The notes: a model not told the origin generated them from the sequence alone. A DNA stretch of 34,948 bases from Sedimenticola sp. (GCA_026984735.1 JALSRN010000040.1:1-34948); one strand, 5' to 3'. Shown: positions 1 through 8,802, numbered from the stretch's first letter. A program made the numbers and translations.

Positions 1-1
1 C

Positions 2-2188
2 CAGATCGTCGAGGAGAAGGACGAGCGGAGCGGCCGTAAGTCGCGCAAGCAGATCTTTCCCCGCTATCACCAACTCGCTGTGGTTCGCAAGCTGCTGGAG
101 CACGTCCGGGTCAATGGCGTGGGCAAATGCTACCTCATTCAGCATTCGGCCGGCAGCGGCAAGAGCAATTCCATCGCCTGGTTGGCCCACCAGTTGGTTG
201 GGCTGGAACAGGAGGACGGGGCGCTGTTCGACTCGGTGATTGTGGTCACCGACCGGCGGGTGCTGGACAAGCAAATCCGCGACACCATCAAACAGTTTGC
301 CCAGGTCTCGGCCATCGTTGGCCACGCCCAGCGTTCCGGCGATCTCAAGGCCTTTCTGTACCAAGGCAAGAAGATCATCATCACCACGGTGCAGAAGTTC
401 CCCTTCATCCTCGACGAGATCGGCTCGGAACACCGGGGCAAGCGATTCGCCATCCTCATCGACGAGGCCCATTCCAGCCAGGGCGGCAAGGCCACCGCAG
501 CCATGAACCGGGTGCTGGAGACGAACCCTGACAACGACGAGGACGACGAAACCCTGGAGGACCAGATCAACCGCATCATGGAAGGGCGCAAGATGGTGAA
601 GAACGCCAGCTACTTCGCCTTCACCGCCACGCCCAAGAACAAGACGCTGGAGATCTTCGGCGAGCCAGACCCGCAGCCGGACGGCAGTATCCGCCATGCG
701 CCTTTCCACGCCTACACCATGAAGCAGGCTATTGAGGAGGGCTTCATCCTCGATGTGTTGCAGAACTATACGCCAGTGGCCAGCTACTACCGCCTGGCCA
801 AGAAGGTGGAGGACGATCCGCTGTTCGATGTGCGCAAGGCGCAGAAAAAGTTGCGCCGCTATGTGGAATCCCACGAGCACGCCATCCGCCAGAAGGCGGA
901 GATCATGATCGACCATTTTCACGAGCAAGTCATCGCACGAGGCAAGATTGGCGGCAAGGCACGGGCCATGGTGATCACCAATGGCATCGAACGGGCCATC
1001 CAGTATTTCCACGCCTTTCAGAACTATCTGAAAGAACGTAAAAGCCCCTATCAGGCTATCGTGGCTTTTTCAGGTGAGCATGAGTATGGCGGACAAAAGG
1101 TCACCGAGGCCTCGCTCAACGGTTTTCCCAGCAACCTGATACCCGAGAAAGTTCGAACGGACCCGTACCGGTTCCTGATCGTGGCTGACAAGTTCCAGAC
1201 TGGATACGACGAACCGTTACTCCACACCATGTACGTGGATAAGCCCTTGTCTGGCATCAAGGCGGTACAGACCCTCTCCCGCCTCAACCGGGCCCATCCG
1301 CAGAAGCACGATACCTTCATCCTGGATTTCTACAACGATTCGGAGACCATCCAGAGGGCCTTTGAGCCCTATTACCGCACCACGGTTCTCAGCGACGAGA
1401 CCGATCCCAACAAGCTGCATGACCTCAAGGCGGATCTTGACGCTTACCAAGTCTATTCACCGGAACAGATCGACGAACTGGTAGAGCGATACCTGAATGG
1501 TCAAGATCGGGACCGGCTGGACCCGATACTGGATGCTTGTGTCTCCGTATACAACACGGATCTGGATGAAGATGGCCAGGTGGATTTCAAGGGCAAGGCC
1601 AAGGCCTTTGTGCGGACCTATGGCTTTTTGGCGTCGATCCTGCCCTATTCCAGTACCGAGTGGGAGAAACTGTCCATCTTCCTCAATTTTCTGATCCCCA
1701 AGCTGCCCGCCCCCAAGGAAGAGGATCTTTCCAAAGGCATCCTGGAGACCATCGACATGGACAGCTACCGGGTGGAGGTCCAATCCAGCCTGCGCATCCA
1801 GCTTTCGGACGAGGACGGCGGACTGGAGCCTGTACCGACGGGCGGTGGCGGTTTCAAGCCGGAACCTGAGCTGGACCAACTCAGCAACATCATCAAGTCA
1901 TTCAATGACCAGTTCGGCAACATCGACTGGAAGGACGCCGACAAGATTCGGAAGGTGATTACCGAAGAAATCCCAGCGAAGGTGGCGGCCGACCCTGCTT
2001 ACCAGAACGCTATGAAGCATTCAGATAAACAGAATGCCCGCATCGAACACGATAAGGCGTTGCAGCGTGTCATACTGGAATTACTGGCCGACCACACGGA
2101 GTTGTTCAAGCAGTTTAGCGACAATCTTTCGTTCAGGAAGTGGCTGGGCGATACCATCTTTGGGGTAACCTACCGCCGAATCCGCTGA
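2..2188 (+). CDS. hsdR: Type I restriction endonuclease R subunit, 3' part (5' end outside window)
   Basis: The frame is already open at base 2, and the residues before the first possible internal start (GTG at 80) read as the conserved FPRYHQL-type entry to the helicase, so this is a truncated gene. The protein is the ATP-dependent DNA-translocating restriction subunit of a type I system. Visible motifs are Walker A (SAGSGKSNS, codons from about 150), the DEAH-type box IDEAHSSQGG, FTATP (helicase motif III), and the late motifs DKFQTGYDEP and QTLSRLNRAHP. The C-terminus ends FRKWLGDTIFGVTYRRI, as is common in the family. The N-terminal PD-(D/E)XK nuclease domain and the hsdM/hsdS partners must lie upstream of the window. 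The gene is less GC-rich than its neighbours, which fits horizontal acquisition. It converges on cbbQ with 22 bases between the stop codons. Confidence 0.95.
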   Translation, partial: QIVEEKDERSGRKSRKQIFPRYHQLAVVRKLLEHVRVNGVGKCYLIQHSAGSGKSNSIAWLAHQLVGLEQEDGALFDSVIVVTDRRVLDKQIRDTIKQFAQVSAIVGHAQRSGDLKAFLYQGKKIIITTVQKFPFILDEIGSEHRGKRFAILIDEAHSSQGGKATAAMNRVLETNPDNDEDDETLEDQINRIMEGRKMVKNASYFAFTATPKNKTLEIFGEPDPQPDGSIRHAPFHAYTMKQAIEEGFILDVLQNYTPVASYYRLAKKVEDDPLFDVRKAQKKLRRYVESHEHAIRQKAEIMIDHFHEQVIARGKIGGKARAMVITNGIERAIQYFHAFQNYLKERKSPYQAIVAFSGEHEYGGQKVTEASLNGFPSNLIPEKVRTDPYRFLIVADKFQTGYDEPLLHTMYVDKPLSGIKAVQTLSRLNRAHPQKHDTFILDFYNDSETIQRAFEPYYRTTVLSDETDPNKLHDLKADLDAYQVYSPEQIDELVERYLNGQDRDRLDPILDACVSVYNTDLDEDGQVDFKGKAKAFVRTYGFLASILPYSSTEWEKLSIFLNFLIPKLPAPKEEDLSKGILETIDMDSYRVEVQSSLRIQLSDEDGGLEPVPTGGGGFKPEPELDQLSNIIKSFNDQFGNIDWKDADKIRKVITEEIPAKVAADPAYQNAMKHSDKQNARIEHDKALQRVILELLADHTELFKQFSDNLSFRKWLGDTIFGVTYRRIR

Positions 2189-2210
2189 TCTCCATTCCTG
2201 CTCGATATGC

Positions 2211-3029
2211 TCAAAACAACGAAGCGCTCAGTTCGCTCACCGCCGCCAGCATGTCGGGATCGTCGGTGAGCGCCTGGGCGACGGCGCTGTTGCAGGCGGT
2301 GACCGGCTCGATGCCGGCCGCCATGAGCTGGGCGGCGTGCACCAGCAGGCGGGTGGAGGCGCCCTCGTCCAGCCCCTGGCCCTTGAGGTTGCGGGTCATC
2401 TGGGCGAATTTGACCAGGCGGCGGGCGGTGTCGCCGTCGATGCCCGACTCCTTTTCGATGATCTTCTGCTCCAGGGCGGCGTCGGGGTAGTCGAACTCCA
2501 GGGCCACGAAGCGCTGGCGGGTGGATTGCTTCAAGTCCTTGAGCACCGACTGGTAGCCGGGGTTGTAGGACATGGCCAGGCAGAACTGGGGCGGCGCCTC
2601 CAGCAGCTCGCCCACCTTCTCCATGGGCAGCACGCGGCGGTCGTCGGCCAGCGGGTGGATCACCACCGTGGTGTCCTTGCGCGCCTCCACCACCTCGTCG
2701 AGATAGCAGATGGCGCCGTTGCGCACCGCCCGCGCCAGGGGGCCGTCCACCCACACCGTTTCGCCTCCCTTCACCAGGAAGCGCCCCACCAGATCCGAGG
2801 CGGTGAGGTCGTCGTGGCAGGAGACGGTGATCAGAGGCAGCTTCAGACGCCAGGCCATGTGCTCCATGAAGCGGGTCTTGCCACAGCCGGTGGGGCCTTT
2901 GAGCAGCACCGGCAGACCGTTGCGCCAGGCCGCCTCGAAGACGGCGATCTCCTCCCCCACGGGCTCGTAGTAGGGCTCTTGGTCGAACAGATACTCTTCG
3001 GGGGTGAGCACCCGGGCATGCGGCTTCAC
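2211..3029 (-). CDS. cbbQ: CbbQ/NirQ/NorQ-family AAA+ ATPase (probable Rubisco activase component)
   Basis: This 272-residue MoxR-type AAA+ protein has Walker A GPTGCGKT at residues 45-52, Walker B ICYLDE at 107-112, and the family signatures NEPYY-like [12 protein letters not shown] near residue 17, TASDLVGR near 76, [17 protein letters not shown], and SYNPGYQS. It lacks additional domains and has the usual CbbQ length. In autotrophs CbbQ forms a hexamer with the von Willebrand-domain protein CbbO and remodels inhibited Rubisco; NirQ/NorQ act similarly on denitrification enzymes. The start is GTG at 3029, preceded by GAGG about 10 bases upstream; a nearby ATG is out of frame and quickly stopped. 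Neither cbbO nor Rubisco genes are in the window, so the CbbQ assignment over NorQ rests on the sulfur-oxidiser context and sequence resemblance. Confidence 0.85.
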   Translation of the reverse strand: MKPHARVLTPEEYLFDQEPYYEPVGEEIAVFEAAWRNGLPVLLKGPTGCGKTRFMEHMAWRLKLPLITVSCHDDLTASDLVGRFLVKGGETVWVDGPLARAVRNGAICYLDEVVEARKDTTVVIHPLADDRRVLPMEKVGELLEAPPQFCLAMSYNPGYQSVLKDLKQSTRQRFVALEFDYPDAALEQKIIEKESGIDGDTARRLVKFAQMTRNLKGQGLDEGASTRLLVHAAQLMAAGIEPVTACNSAVAQALTDDPDMLAAVSELSASLF

Positions 3030-3266
3030 TCTTCCATTACCTCAGATTCGGTGGCGGTCGGCGTCGGTCAAACCCGACTTTTTCTGCATGTTAACCCTTT
3101 CCTCGAAGGCGTATAACAGGTGTCGTTCAGGGAAATGGCGCCCTGCATACGAGGCATCTATTAGCATATTTGAAAATTCGATTGTTTTGGCCGTGGAACG
3201 GAATTGCGAAGGGGAGTATCTTAGCCAGTTCAAATGCGGGCCTGCGCCCGACAGAGAGTTTGCCGG

Positions 3267-3284
3267 CTCCCCGGTAACCGGGAG
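3267..3284 (+). promoter_or_regulatory. Small inverted repeat in the presumed qmo leader
   Basis: CTCCCCGGTAACCGGGAG can form a short hairpin (CCCGG/CCGGG around TAA, extended by CTC/GAG across one bulged base). It lies about 40 bases before the qmoA start in the 296-base divergent region between cbbQ and qmoA. It could be an operator or a leader hairpin. The rest of that region has an AT-rich patch at about 3150-3190, but I could not find a convincing -35/-10 pair in it on either strand. Confidence 0.25.
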
Positions 3285-3325
3285 ATCCAACCCTAGAAAC
3301 CGCAATCCGCAACGGAGGTAATTCC

Positions 3326-4612
3326 ATGACGGAGGTAGTAGCCACGAACCAGACCATCCTGGTGGTCGGTGGCGGCATCAGCGGCATGACCGCCGCGCTG
3401 GAGGCCGCTGAAGCCGGTGCACAGGTCGTACTGGTCGAGAAACGCCCCTACCTGGGGGGCCGCACCAGCCAGCTCTACAAATACTTCCCCAAGCTGTGCC
3501 ATCCCACCTGCGGCCTGGAGATCAACCAGCGCCGGGCCAAGATGAATCCCAACCTCACCATTCTCACCAGCGCCGAGGTGACCGGCCTGGAGGGCGAGCC
3601 CGGCAACTACACCGCCACGGTGAAGATCACCCCCACCTATGTGAACGACAACTGCACCGCCTGTGGCGAGTGCGCCAAGGCGGTGGAGGCCGAGTTCGAC
3701 GACGAGTACAACTACGGCCTCAGCAAGCGCAAGGGCGCCTACCTGCCCCACGTCATGGCCCACCCCATGAAGTACGTGCTGGATCCGCGCATCATCGGCA
3801 CCGATGACGCCCAGAAAGCGAAGGATGCCTGCAAGTACGACGCCATCGACCTCGACATGGAAGAGCGGGAGATCAACTTCCCCGTGGGCGCGGTGGTCTG
3901 GGCCACCGGCTGGCAGCCCTACGACGCGGCCAAGATCCAGCCCTACGGCTACGACCGCTTCGAAAACGTCATCAGCAGCGTGGAGTTCGAGCGCATGGCC
4001 GATCCCAAGGGTCCCACCGGCGGCAAGATCGTGCGCCCCTCCGACGGCAAGGAGGCGAAGAACGTCGCCTTCATCCAGTGCGCCGGCTCGCGCGACCGCA
4101 ACCATCTGTGGCACTGCTCGCGCATCTGCTGCATGGCCTCCCTCAAGCAGACCCACTACGTGGTGGACGCCTACGGGGACGACGCCCAGGTGAGCATCTA
4201 CTACATCGACATCCGCGCCATCGACCGCTTCGAGGATTTCTACGCCAGGGTCAAGGCGATGGACAACGTGAAGTTCATCAAGTCCAAGGTGGCCTCCATC
4301 ACCCTCAACAAGGAGAACGGCAACCCCGTCCTCAACGGCGTGGACACCGAGGGCTACCACCGCTACGCCAACGAGCACGACCTGGTGGTGCTCGCCATCG
4401 GCATGCAGCCCTCGGTGGGCATGGACGAGTTCCCCGTGGAGGTGTCGCTCAACCGCGAGGGCTTCATCGAGCCTTCGGAAGAGAACGGCGGCGTCTTCCC
4501 CGCCGGTTGCGCCGCCGACGCTCTGGACGTGAACCGGGCGGTCCAGAGCGCCACCGGCGCCGCACTCAAGGCCATTCAGGTCGTCAATCGCGTAGCAGGA
4601 GCGGAGGGCTGA
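3326..4612 (+). CDS. qmoA: QmoA: HdrA-like FAD/[4Fe-4S] subunit of the quinone-interacting oxidoreductase
   Basis: The 428-residue flavoprotein is of QmoA size. An N-terminal FAD-binding GGGISGMTAALEAAEAG motif occupies residues 15-31. Cysteines are at 58 and 62; 110, 113 and 116 (CTACGEC), with 169 as a possible fourth cluster ligand; and 252, 264, 268 and 269 (the HdrA-type CSRICC segment). A strong Shine-Dalgarno sequence, GGAGG at 3314-3318, sits 7 bases before ATG. It heads a four-gene operon with qmoB, hdrC and hdrB. Qmo proteins exchange electrons between APS reductase and the membrane quinone pool in sulfate reducers, and in the reverse direction in many sulfur oxidisers. The aprBA genes are not in the window, so the partnership with APS reductase is inferred. 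Confidence 0.88.
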   Translation: MTEVVATNQTILVVGGGISGMTAALEAAEAGAQVVLVEKRPYLGGRTSQLYKYFPKLCHPTCGLEINQRRAKMNPNLTILTSAEVTGLEGEPGNYTATVKITPTYVNDNCTACGECAKAVEAEFDDEYNYGLSKRKGAYLPHVMAHPMKYVLDPRIIGTDDAQKAKDACKYDAIDLDMEEREINFPVGAVVWATGWQPYDAAKIQPYGYDRFENVISSVEFERMADPKGPTGGKIVRPSDGKEAKNVAFIQCAGSRDRNHLWHCSRICCMASLKQTHYVVDAYGDDAQVSIYYIDIRAIDRFEDFYARVKAMDNVKFIKSKVASITLNKENGNPVLNGVDTEGYHRYANEHDLVVLAIGMQPSVGMDEFPVEVSLNREGFIEPSEENGGVFPAGCAADALDVNRAVQSATGAALKAIQVVNRVAGAEG

Positions 4613-4616
4613 GCAG

Positions 4617-6929
4617 ATGTCTGAAGAAAAGAAATTCGCGGCATATATTTGCACCGGCTGCGGCATCGGCGACCGCCTGGATGCCGCCTCGCTGGAGAAC
4701 GTGGCCACCCGTGAGGGCCGCATGAACGTGGTGAAGCAGCACGAGATGCTGTGCAGCAAGGAAGGGGTGAAGATGATCCAGGACGACATCGACAACGATG
4801 GCGTCACCCATATCGTCATCGCCGCCTGCTCCCGTCGCGCCAAGGTGGACGCCTTCTCCTTCCCCGAGTCCAAGGTGGCCGTGACCCGCGCCAACCTGCG
4901 CGAAGGGGTGATCTGGGCCCGTCCCGACACCGACGAAGCGCGCGAGACCACCCAGGAGATGGCCGAGGACTACATCCGCATGAGCTGCGGCGAGATCAAG
5001 CAGATGAATCCGCCCAAGCCCTCGGGCCAGCAGGAGCGCAACCCCAACATCCTGGTGGTGGGCGGCGGCGTCACCGGCATGACCGCGGCCCTGGAGGCCG
5101 CCGCCGCCGGTTACACCGTGCACCTGGTGGAGAAGAGCGGCGAACTGGGCGGCCACGCCGCCAAGCTGCACAAACGGGTGCCCTTCAAGGCGGCCCCGGT
5201 GGGCACGCCCAACTCTCCCGACGCCAATCTGCCGATGCCGGAAGAGACCGGGGTGCCCGAGATGATCCAGGCGGTGGAGAGCAACGACAACATCAAGGTC
5301 TATCTCAACAGCCGCATCACCAAGACTTCGGGGGCGCCCGGTCGCTTCAGCGTGGACATCAGCACCGAGTCGGGCGACACCGTCACCGAGAACATCGGCT
5401 CCATCATCCAGGCCACCGGCTTCACCCCCTGGGATCCCAGCGTGTTGAGCGAGCTCCACTACAGCGACTCGCCCGACGTCATCACCCAGCTGGAGCTGGA
5501 AGAGCTGGCCAACGCCGCCGGCGACGGCCCCATCAAGCGTCCTTCCGACGGCAAGGAGGTCAAGGCGGTGGTCTTCGTCCAGGACGTGGGCCAGAACTCC
5601 GACAAGGAGGGCGAGCTGCCCTACGACTCCGGCGTAGGGGACTTGGTCTCCATCAAGCAGGCGCTCTATTTCAAGCACCACAACGGCGACTGCGACACCA
5701 CCATCGTCTACGACAACCTGCGCACTCCGGGCGCTCCGGGCGAGGACTTCTACCGTTCCGGCCAGAAGAACGGCGTCATCTTCACCAAGGGCGACGTGAA
5801 GGAGGTGGTCCCCGGCGACACCCTCACCGTGAAGATGCACGACAAGATCCTCGACGAGGATGCCGAGATCCACGCCGATCTGGTGGTGCTGGACGTGGGC
5901 ATGGTGCCCAATTCGGGCCCCGATCCCTACGCCGCCACCGAGTCGCTGGAGGGGATGTCGGACGAGGAGCGCGAGGCCGAGCTGGAGGCCCAGGCCGAGG
6001 AGGCCGCCGACGAGACCGCCGTCTCGGTGGAGTCCATCCTCAACCTCACCTACCGCCAGGGCACCGACCTGCCGCAGCTCAAGTGGGGCTTCACCGACTC
6101 CCACTTCATCTGCTTCCCCTACGAGACGCGCCGCACCGGCATCTACGCCGCCGGTCCCGTGCGCCGTCCCATGGACATCAAGCAGGCCATGGACGACGCC
6201 ACTGGCGCCGCCATGAAAGCGATCCAGGAGATCGAGCTGGCCGCCCAGGGTCGCGCCAACCATCCGCGCACCGGCGACCTCTCCTTCCCCACCTTCCGCC
6301 GCGAGGGCTGCACCCAGTGCAAGCGCTGCACCGTGGAGTGCCCCTTCGGCGCCATCGACGAGGACGAAGAGCGTTATCCCCAGTACAACGAGTCGCGCTG
6401 CCGCCGTTGCGGCACCTGCATGGGCGCCTGCCCGGTGCGGGTCATCTCTTTCGAGAACTACTCGGTGAACACCGTGGGCGCCCAGATCAAGGAGTGCCTG
6501 ATCCCCGAGGAGTGGGACGAGAAGCCGCGCATCCTGGTGCTGGCGTGCGAGAACGACGCCTATCCGGCGCTGGACCAGGCCGCCATCGCCGGCCAGGAGA
6601 TCAGTCCCTGGGCGCGCGTCATTCCGGTCCGCTGCCTCGGTTCGGTGAGCCTCTCCTGGGTCACCGACGCCCTCAACAACGGCTATGACGGCATCATCAT
6701 GATGGGCTGCAAACGTGGCGAGGACTACCAGTGCCACTTCGTGCGGGGCTCCACCATGGCCAACGAACGCATGGCCAAGGTGGGCGACACCCTCGAATCG
6801 CTCAACCTCGAGCCCGAGCGGGTGGTGGTCCACGAAGTGGCCATCACCGACATCGAGCGTGCACCGGCGCTGATCAAGGAGATGGAAGAGACCATCGAGA
6901 AGGTCGGCCTGAGCCCATTCAAGTTCTGA
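4617..6929 (+). CDS. qmoB: QmoB: HdrA-like flavoprotein with ferredoxin and MvhD domains
   Basis: This 770-residue protein has the QmoB architecture. An N-terminal HdrA segment contains CTGCG (residues 12-16) and further cysteines at 46 and 71. The FAD motif VVGGGVTGMTAALEAAAAG begins at about 147. A 2x[4Fe-4S] ferredoxin domain has cysteines at 565, 568, 571, 575 and 595, 598, 601, 605. From about residue 640 a domain of the F420-non-reducing hydrogenase delta-subunit (MvhD) type follows. An acidic, Glu/Ala-rich stretch at about residues 440-475 looks like a surface insertion. ATG at 4617 lies 4 bases after the qmoA stop and 8 bases after GGAGGG, which indicates coupled translation. The protein probably passes electrons between QmoA, APS reductase and HdrCB in the cytoplasm. 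Confidence 0.88.
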   Translation: MSEEKKFAAYICTGCGIGDRLDAASLENVATREGRMNVVKQHEMLCSKEGVKMIQDDIDNDGVTHIVIAACSRRAKVDAFSFPESKVAVTRANLREGVIWARPDTDEARETTQEMAEDYIRMSCGEIKQMNPPKPSGQQERNPNILVVGGGVTGMTAALEAAAAGYTVHLVEKSGELGGHAAKLHKRVPFKAAPVGTPNSPDANLPMPEETGVPEMIQAVESNDNIKVYLNSRITKTSGAPGRFSVDISTESGDTVTENIGSIIQATGFTPWDPSVLSELHYSDSPDVITQLELEELANAAGDGPIKRPSDGKEVKAVVFVQDVGQNSDKEGELPYDSGVGDLVSIKQALYFKHHNGDCDTTIVYDNLRTPGAPGEDFYRSGQKNGVIFTKGDVKEVVPGDTLTVKMHDKILDEDAEIHADLVVLDVGMVPNSGPDPYAATESLEGMSDEEREAELEAQAEEAADETAVSVESILNLTYRQGTDLPQLKWGFTDSHFICFPYETRRTGIYAAGPVRRPMDIKQAMDDATGAAMKAIQEIELAAQGRANHPRTGDLSFPTFRREGCTQCKRCTVECPFGAIDEDEERYPQYNESRCRRCGTCMGACPVRVISFENYSVNTVGAQIKECLIPEEWDEKPRILVLACENDAYPALDQAAIAGQEISPWARVIPVRCLGSVSLSWVTDALNNGYDGIIMMGCKRGEDYQCHFVRGSTMANERMAKVGDTLESLNLEPERVVVHEVAITDIERAPALIKEMEETIEKVGLSPFKF

Positions 6930-6944
6930 CGGAGAGTGTGAGTC

Positions 6945-7568
6945 ATGAGCGATTTGAACACGAGAATGATCGAGAAGTATCGCAACGACTTCCTCAAGGA
7001 GGTCGAGGCGAACGTGGAGGAAGGCGAGTGGGTGAAGATGTGCATGCAGTGCGGCGTCTGTTCCGGCTCCTGCCCGCTGGGCAAGCACTGGGCCCATCCG
7101 CCGCAGGAGATCTTCATGATGATCCGCGCCGGCAAGCGTGAGGAGGTGCTCACCTCCGACTCCATGTGGATGTGCACCTCCTGCTACAACTGCATCGTGC
7201 GTTGCCCGCGGGAGCTGCCCATCACCCACATCATGCACGGCCTGGCCACCTACTCCAAGAAGCTCGGCCTGGTGCCCAAGGGGCAGCCCACGGCCACCTT
7301 CGCCGAGATCTTCTGGAACAACATGATGAAGAAGGGGCGGGTGAACGAGCTCAAGCTCGGCCTTTCGCTCTACTTCAAGGACGGCTTCGGCCAGGGCATC
7401 AAGAATGCCATGGCCAACCAGAAGCTGGGCATGTCCATGATGAAGGCCAAGCGCATGAGCCCCGCCGAGTTCTTCGGCGGCCACGGCATCAAGGATGTCG
7501 GCGGCTTGCAGAAGATGATCAAGAAGGCGCAGGAGCTCGAAGAGGCCCGCATGAAGAAATTCGACTGA
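6945..7568 (+). CDS. hdrC: HdrC-like iron-sulfur protein (heterodisulfide reductase subunit C family)
   Basis: The 207-residue protein carries two classic [4Fe-4S] motifs, C33-x2-C36-x2-C39-x3-C43 and C77-x2-C80-x2-C83-x3-C87, in the N-terminal half, followed by a basic helical region. No transmembrane helices are evident, unlike QmoC, in which an HdrC-like domain is fused to a membrane cytochrome b domain. The gene begins 15 bases after the qmoB stop with GGAG about 10 bases before ATG. HdrC normally relays electrons to HdrB. Here it appears to stand, with the next gene, in the place that qmoC occupies in Desulfovibrio-type operons. Confidence 0.87.
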   Translation: MSDLNTRMIEKYRNDFLKEVEANVEEGEWVKMCMQCGVCSGSCPLGKHWAHPPQEIFMMIRAGKREEVLTSDSMWMCTSCYNCIVRCPRELPITHIMHGLATYSKKLGLVPKGQPTATFAEIFWNNMMKKGRVNELKLGLSLYFKDGFGQGIKNAMANQKLGMSMMKAKRMSPAEFFGGHGIKDVGGLQKMIKKAQELEEARMKKFD

Positions 7569-7581
7569 CGGAGGCAACCCT

Positions 7582-8481
7582 ATGGCCAAGTACACCTACT
7601 CCTACTATCCGGGGTGCTCCTCCCAGAAGGGCGCCTCCTCCTCCAACCTGATGAAGTCGGTGCAGACCATGTGCGAGGAGCTCGACGTGGAGCTCAAGGA
7701 GATTCCCGACTGGAACTGCTGCTCCGCCTCCATCGGCTACGCCAGCGGCTCCGAGCTGCCGCGCATCACCCTGTCGGCGCGCAACATCGCGTTGTCGGAA
7801 GAGCACAATCCCGGCGAGACCATCGTTGCCACCTGCGCCGCCTGCTGGCTCGCCACGCGCGAGGCGGCCGAGCGCCTCAGTCACGATCCTCAGCTCAAGG
7901 CGGAGGCCGACCAGGCCCTGGCCGAGGCGGGGCTGAAGCTGAAGAACGAGACCCCCATCAAGCACATGGCCGAAGTGCTGGTGGAGGACATCGGCTTCGA
8001 GAACATCCAGGCGGGCGTGAAGAAGCCGCTGGAGGGCATCAAGATCGCCGGTTACGTGGGCTGCCAGACCAACCGGCCCTTCGGCATCCACGGCGAATCC
8101 TTCGAAAATCCGGTCTATCTCGACAAGATGATCGAGGCGGTGGGCGCCGAGTCGGTTCCCACCTACGAGAAGAAGGTGCAATGCTGCGGCGGCGCCCTGG
8201 CCTTCTCCGAGCCGGAGAAGTCGCAGGAGATGATCAAAGGCATCATCGAGGCCGCTTACGACAACGGCGCCGACATGATCGCCACCCCCTGCCCGCTCTG
8301 CCAGGCCAACGTGGAGATCTATCAAGACCAGATCAACGAGCGCTACAATACCAAATTCAACATGCCGGTGGTCTACTACAGCCAGTTGATCAGCGTCGCC
8401 TACGGCCGTTCGGCGGAGGATGCCGCCCTGGACGGGCAGATCATCCCGGCCAAGCAGCTCGAAGAGATCGCCAAGAAGTAG
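7582..8481 (+). CDS. hdrB: HdrB-like protein with two CCG domains
   Basis: The 299-residue protein has two cysteine-rich CCG-type motifs. The first uses C12, C46-C47 and C85/C88, with an extra C31. The second uses C161, C201-C202 and C237/C240. In heterodisulfide reductase these motifs bind noncubane [4Fe-4S] clusters that form the disulfide-reducing site. The start at 7582 follows GGAGG 7 bases upstream and lies 13 bases after the hdrC stop. It is the last gene of the operon; an intrinsic terminator follows about 26 bases after the stop. The physiological disulfide or other acceptor in a sulfur oxidiser is unknown. Both CCG motifs look complete, so the active site should be functional. Confidence 0.87.
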   Translation: MAKYTYSYYPGCSSQKGASSSNLMKSVQTMCEELDVELKEIPDWNCCSASIGYASGSELPRITLSARNIALSEEHNPGETIVATCAACWLATREAAERLSHDPQLKAEADQALAEAGLKLKNETPIKHMAEVLVEDIGFENIQAGVKKPLEGIKIAGYVGCQTNRPFGIHGESFENPVYLDKMIEAVGAESVPTYEKKVQCCGGALAFSEPEKSQEMIKGIIEAAYDNGADMIATPCPLCQANVEIYQDQINERYNTKFNMPVVYYSQLISVAYGRSAEDAALDGQIIPAKQLEEIAKK

Positions 8482-8507
8482 TGATCGGCGCTCTCCGGCG
8501 ATTCTCG

Positions 8508-8535
8508 AAAGGCCCCGAAACGGGGCCTTTTCGAT
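8508..8535 (+). terminator. Intrinsic terminator of the qmoAB-hdrCB operon
   Basis: A perfect 10-bp stem (AAAGGCCCCG at 8508-8517 with CGGGGCCTTT at 8521-8530) closes an AAA loop and is followed by a T-rich stretch (TTCGATTTTT). It lies 26 bases after the hdrB stop codon. Confidence 0.9.
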
Positions 8536-8592
8536 TTTTGCCGGCTGGATGGCGCCCATCGTGGAAGCGGCGGGGAGCCTTCTTGCAGGGAA

Positions 8593-8692
8593 GACGTGGA
8601 GGAAGGGTTGGCGGGACGTCCGAGGCAGGGATGCCGAGGCCGAGCCTACAAGGAGGTATTCACGGCGTTCCCGTCAACCCTTCCCCCACGCC
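8593..8692. repeat. About 100-bp imperfect palindromic extragenic element
   Basis: Left arm 8593-8618 and right arm 8666-8692 are inverted copies of each other with three substitutions and one extra base over about 26 positions. The 47-base centre holds a second small hairpin, GGCA-GGGA-TGCC, at 8624-8635. The substitutions would be A-C mismatches in plus-strand RNA but G-U wobbles in minus-strand RNA. From memory, the centre read on the minus strand (TGTAGGCTCGGCC, then GGCATCCCTGCC and GGACGTCC) resembles a repeat scattered between genes in many gammaproteobacteria. It occupies much of the gene-free stretch 8482-8802, which otherwise holds only the upstream terminator. It could serve as a terminator or 3' stabiliser for the minus-strand operon ending at 8803. 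Confidence 0.7.
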
Positions 8693-8802
8693 TGCTGCCG
8701 ACCGTCGCGCAAGCCCGGAAGGGGCGAGGCGCGGAGAAACCGCGCCGAACGATTTCTCGCCGGAAAATTCCGAATGCCGGTGCATGTTCGGAATGGGGCC
8801 TC

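Noticed and set aside
3004-3321. Possible 105-codon gene on the plus strand between cbbQ and qmoA
   Set aside because: It overlaps the cbbQ start, lacks a ribosome site and has no coherent composition; the region is better read as a divergent regulatory region.
4584-7595. Roughly 1000-codon open frame on the minus strand opposite qmoA/qmoB/hdrC
   Set aside because: It mirrors strongly coding, motif-rich plus-strand genes; its low-complexity His/Leu/Gly/Val-rich translation is typical of antisense frames in GC-rich DNA.
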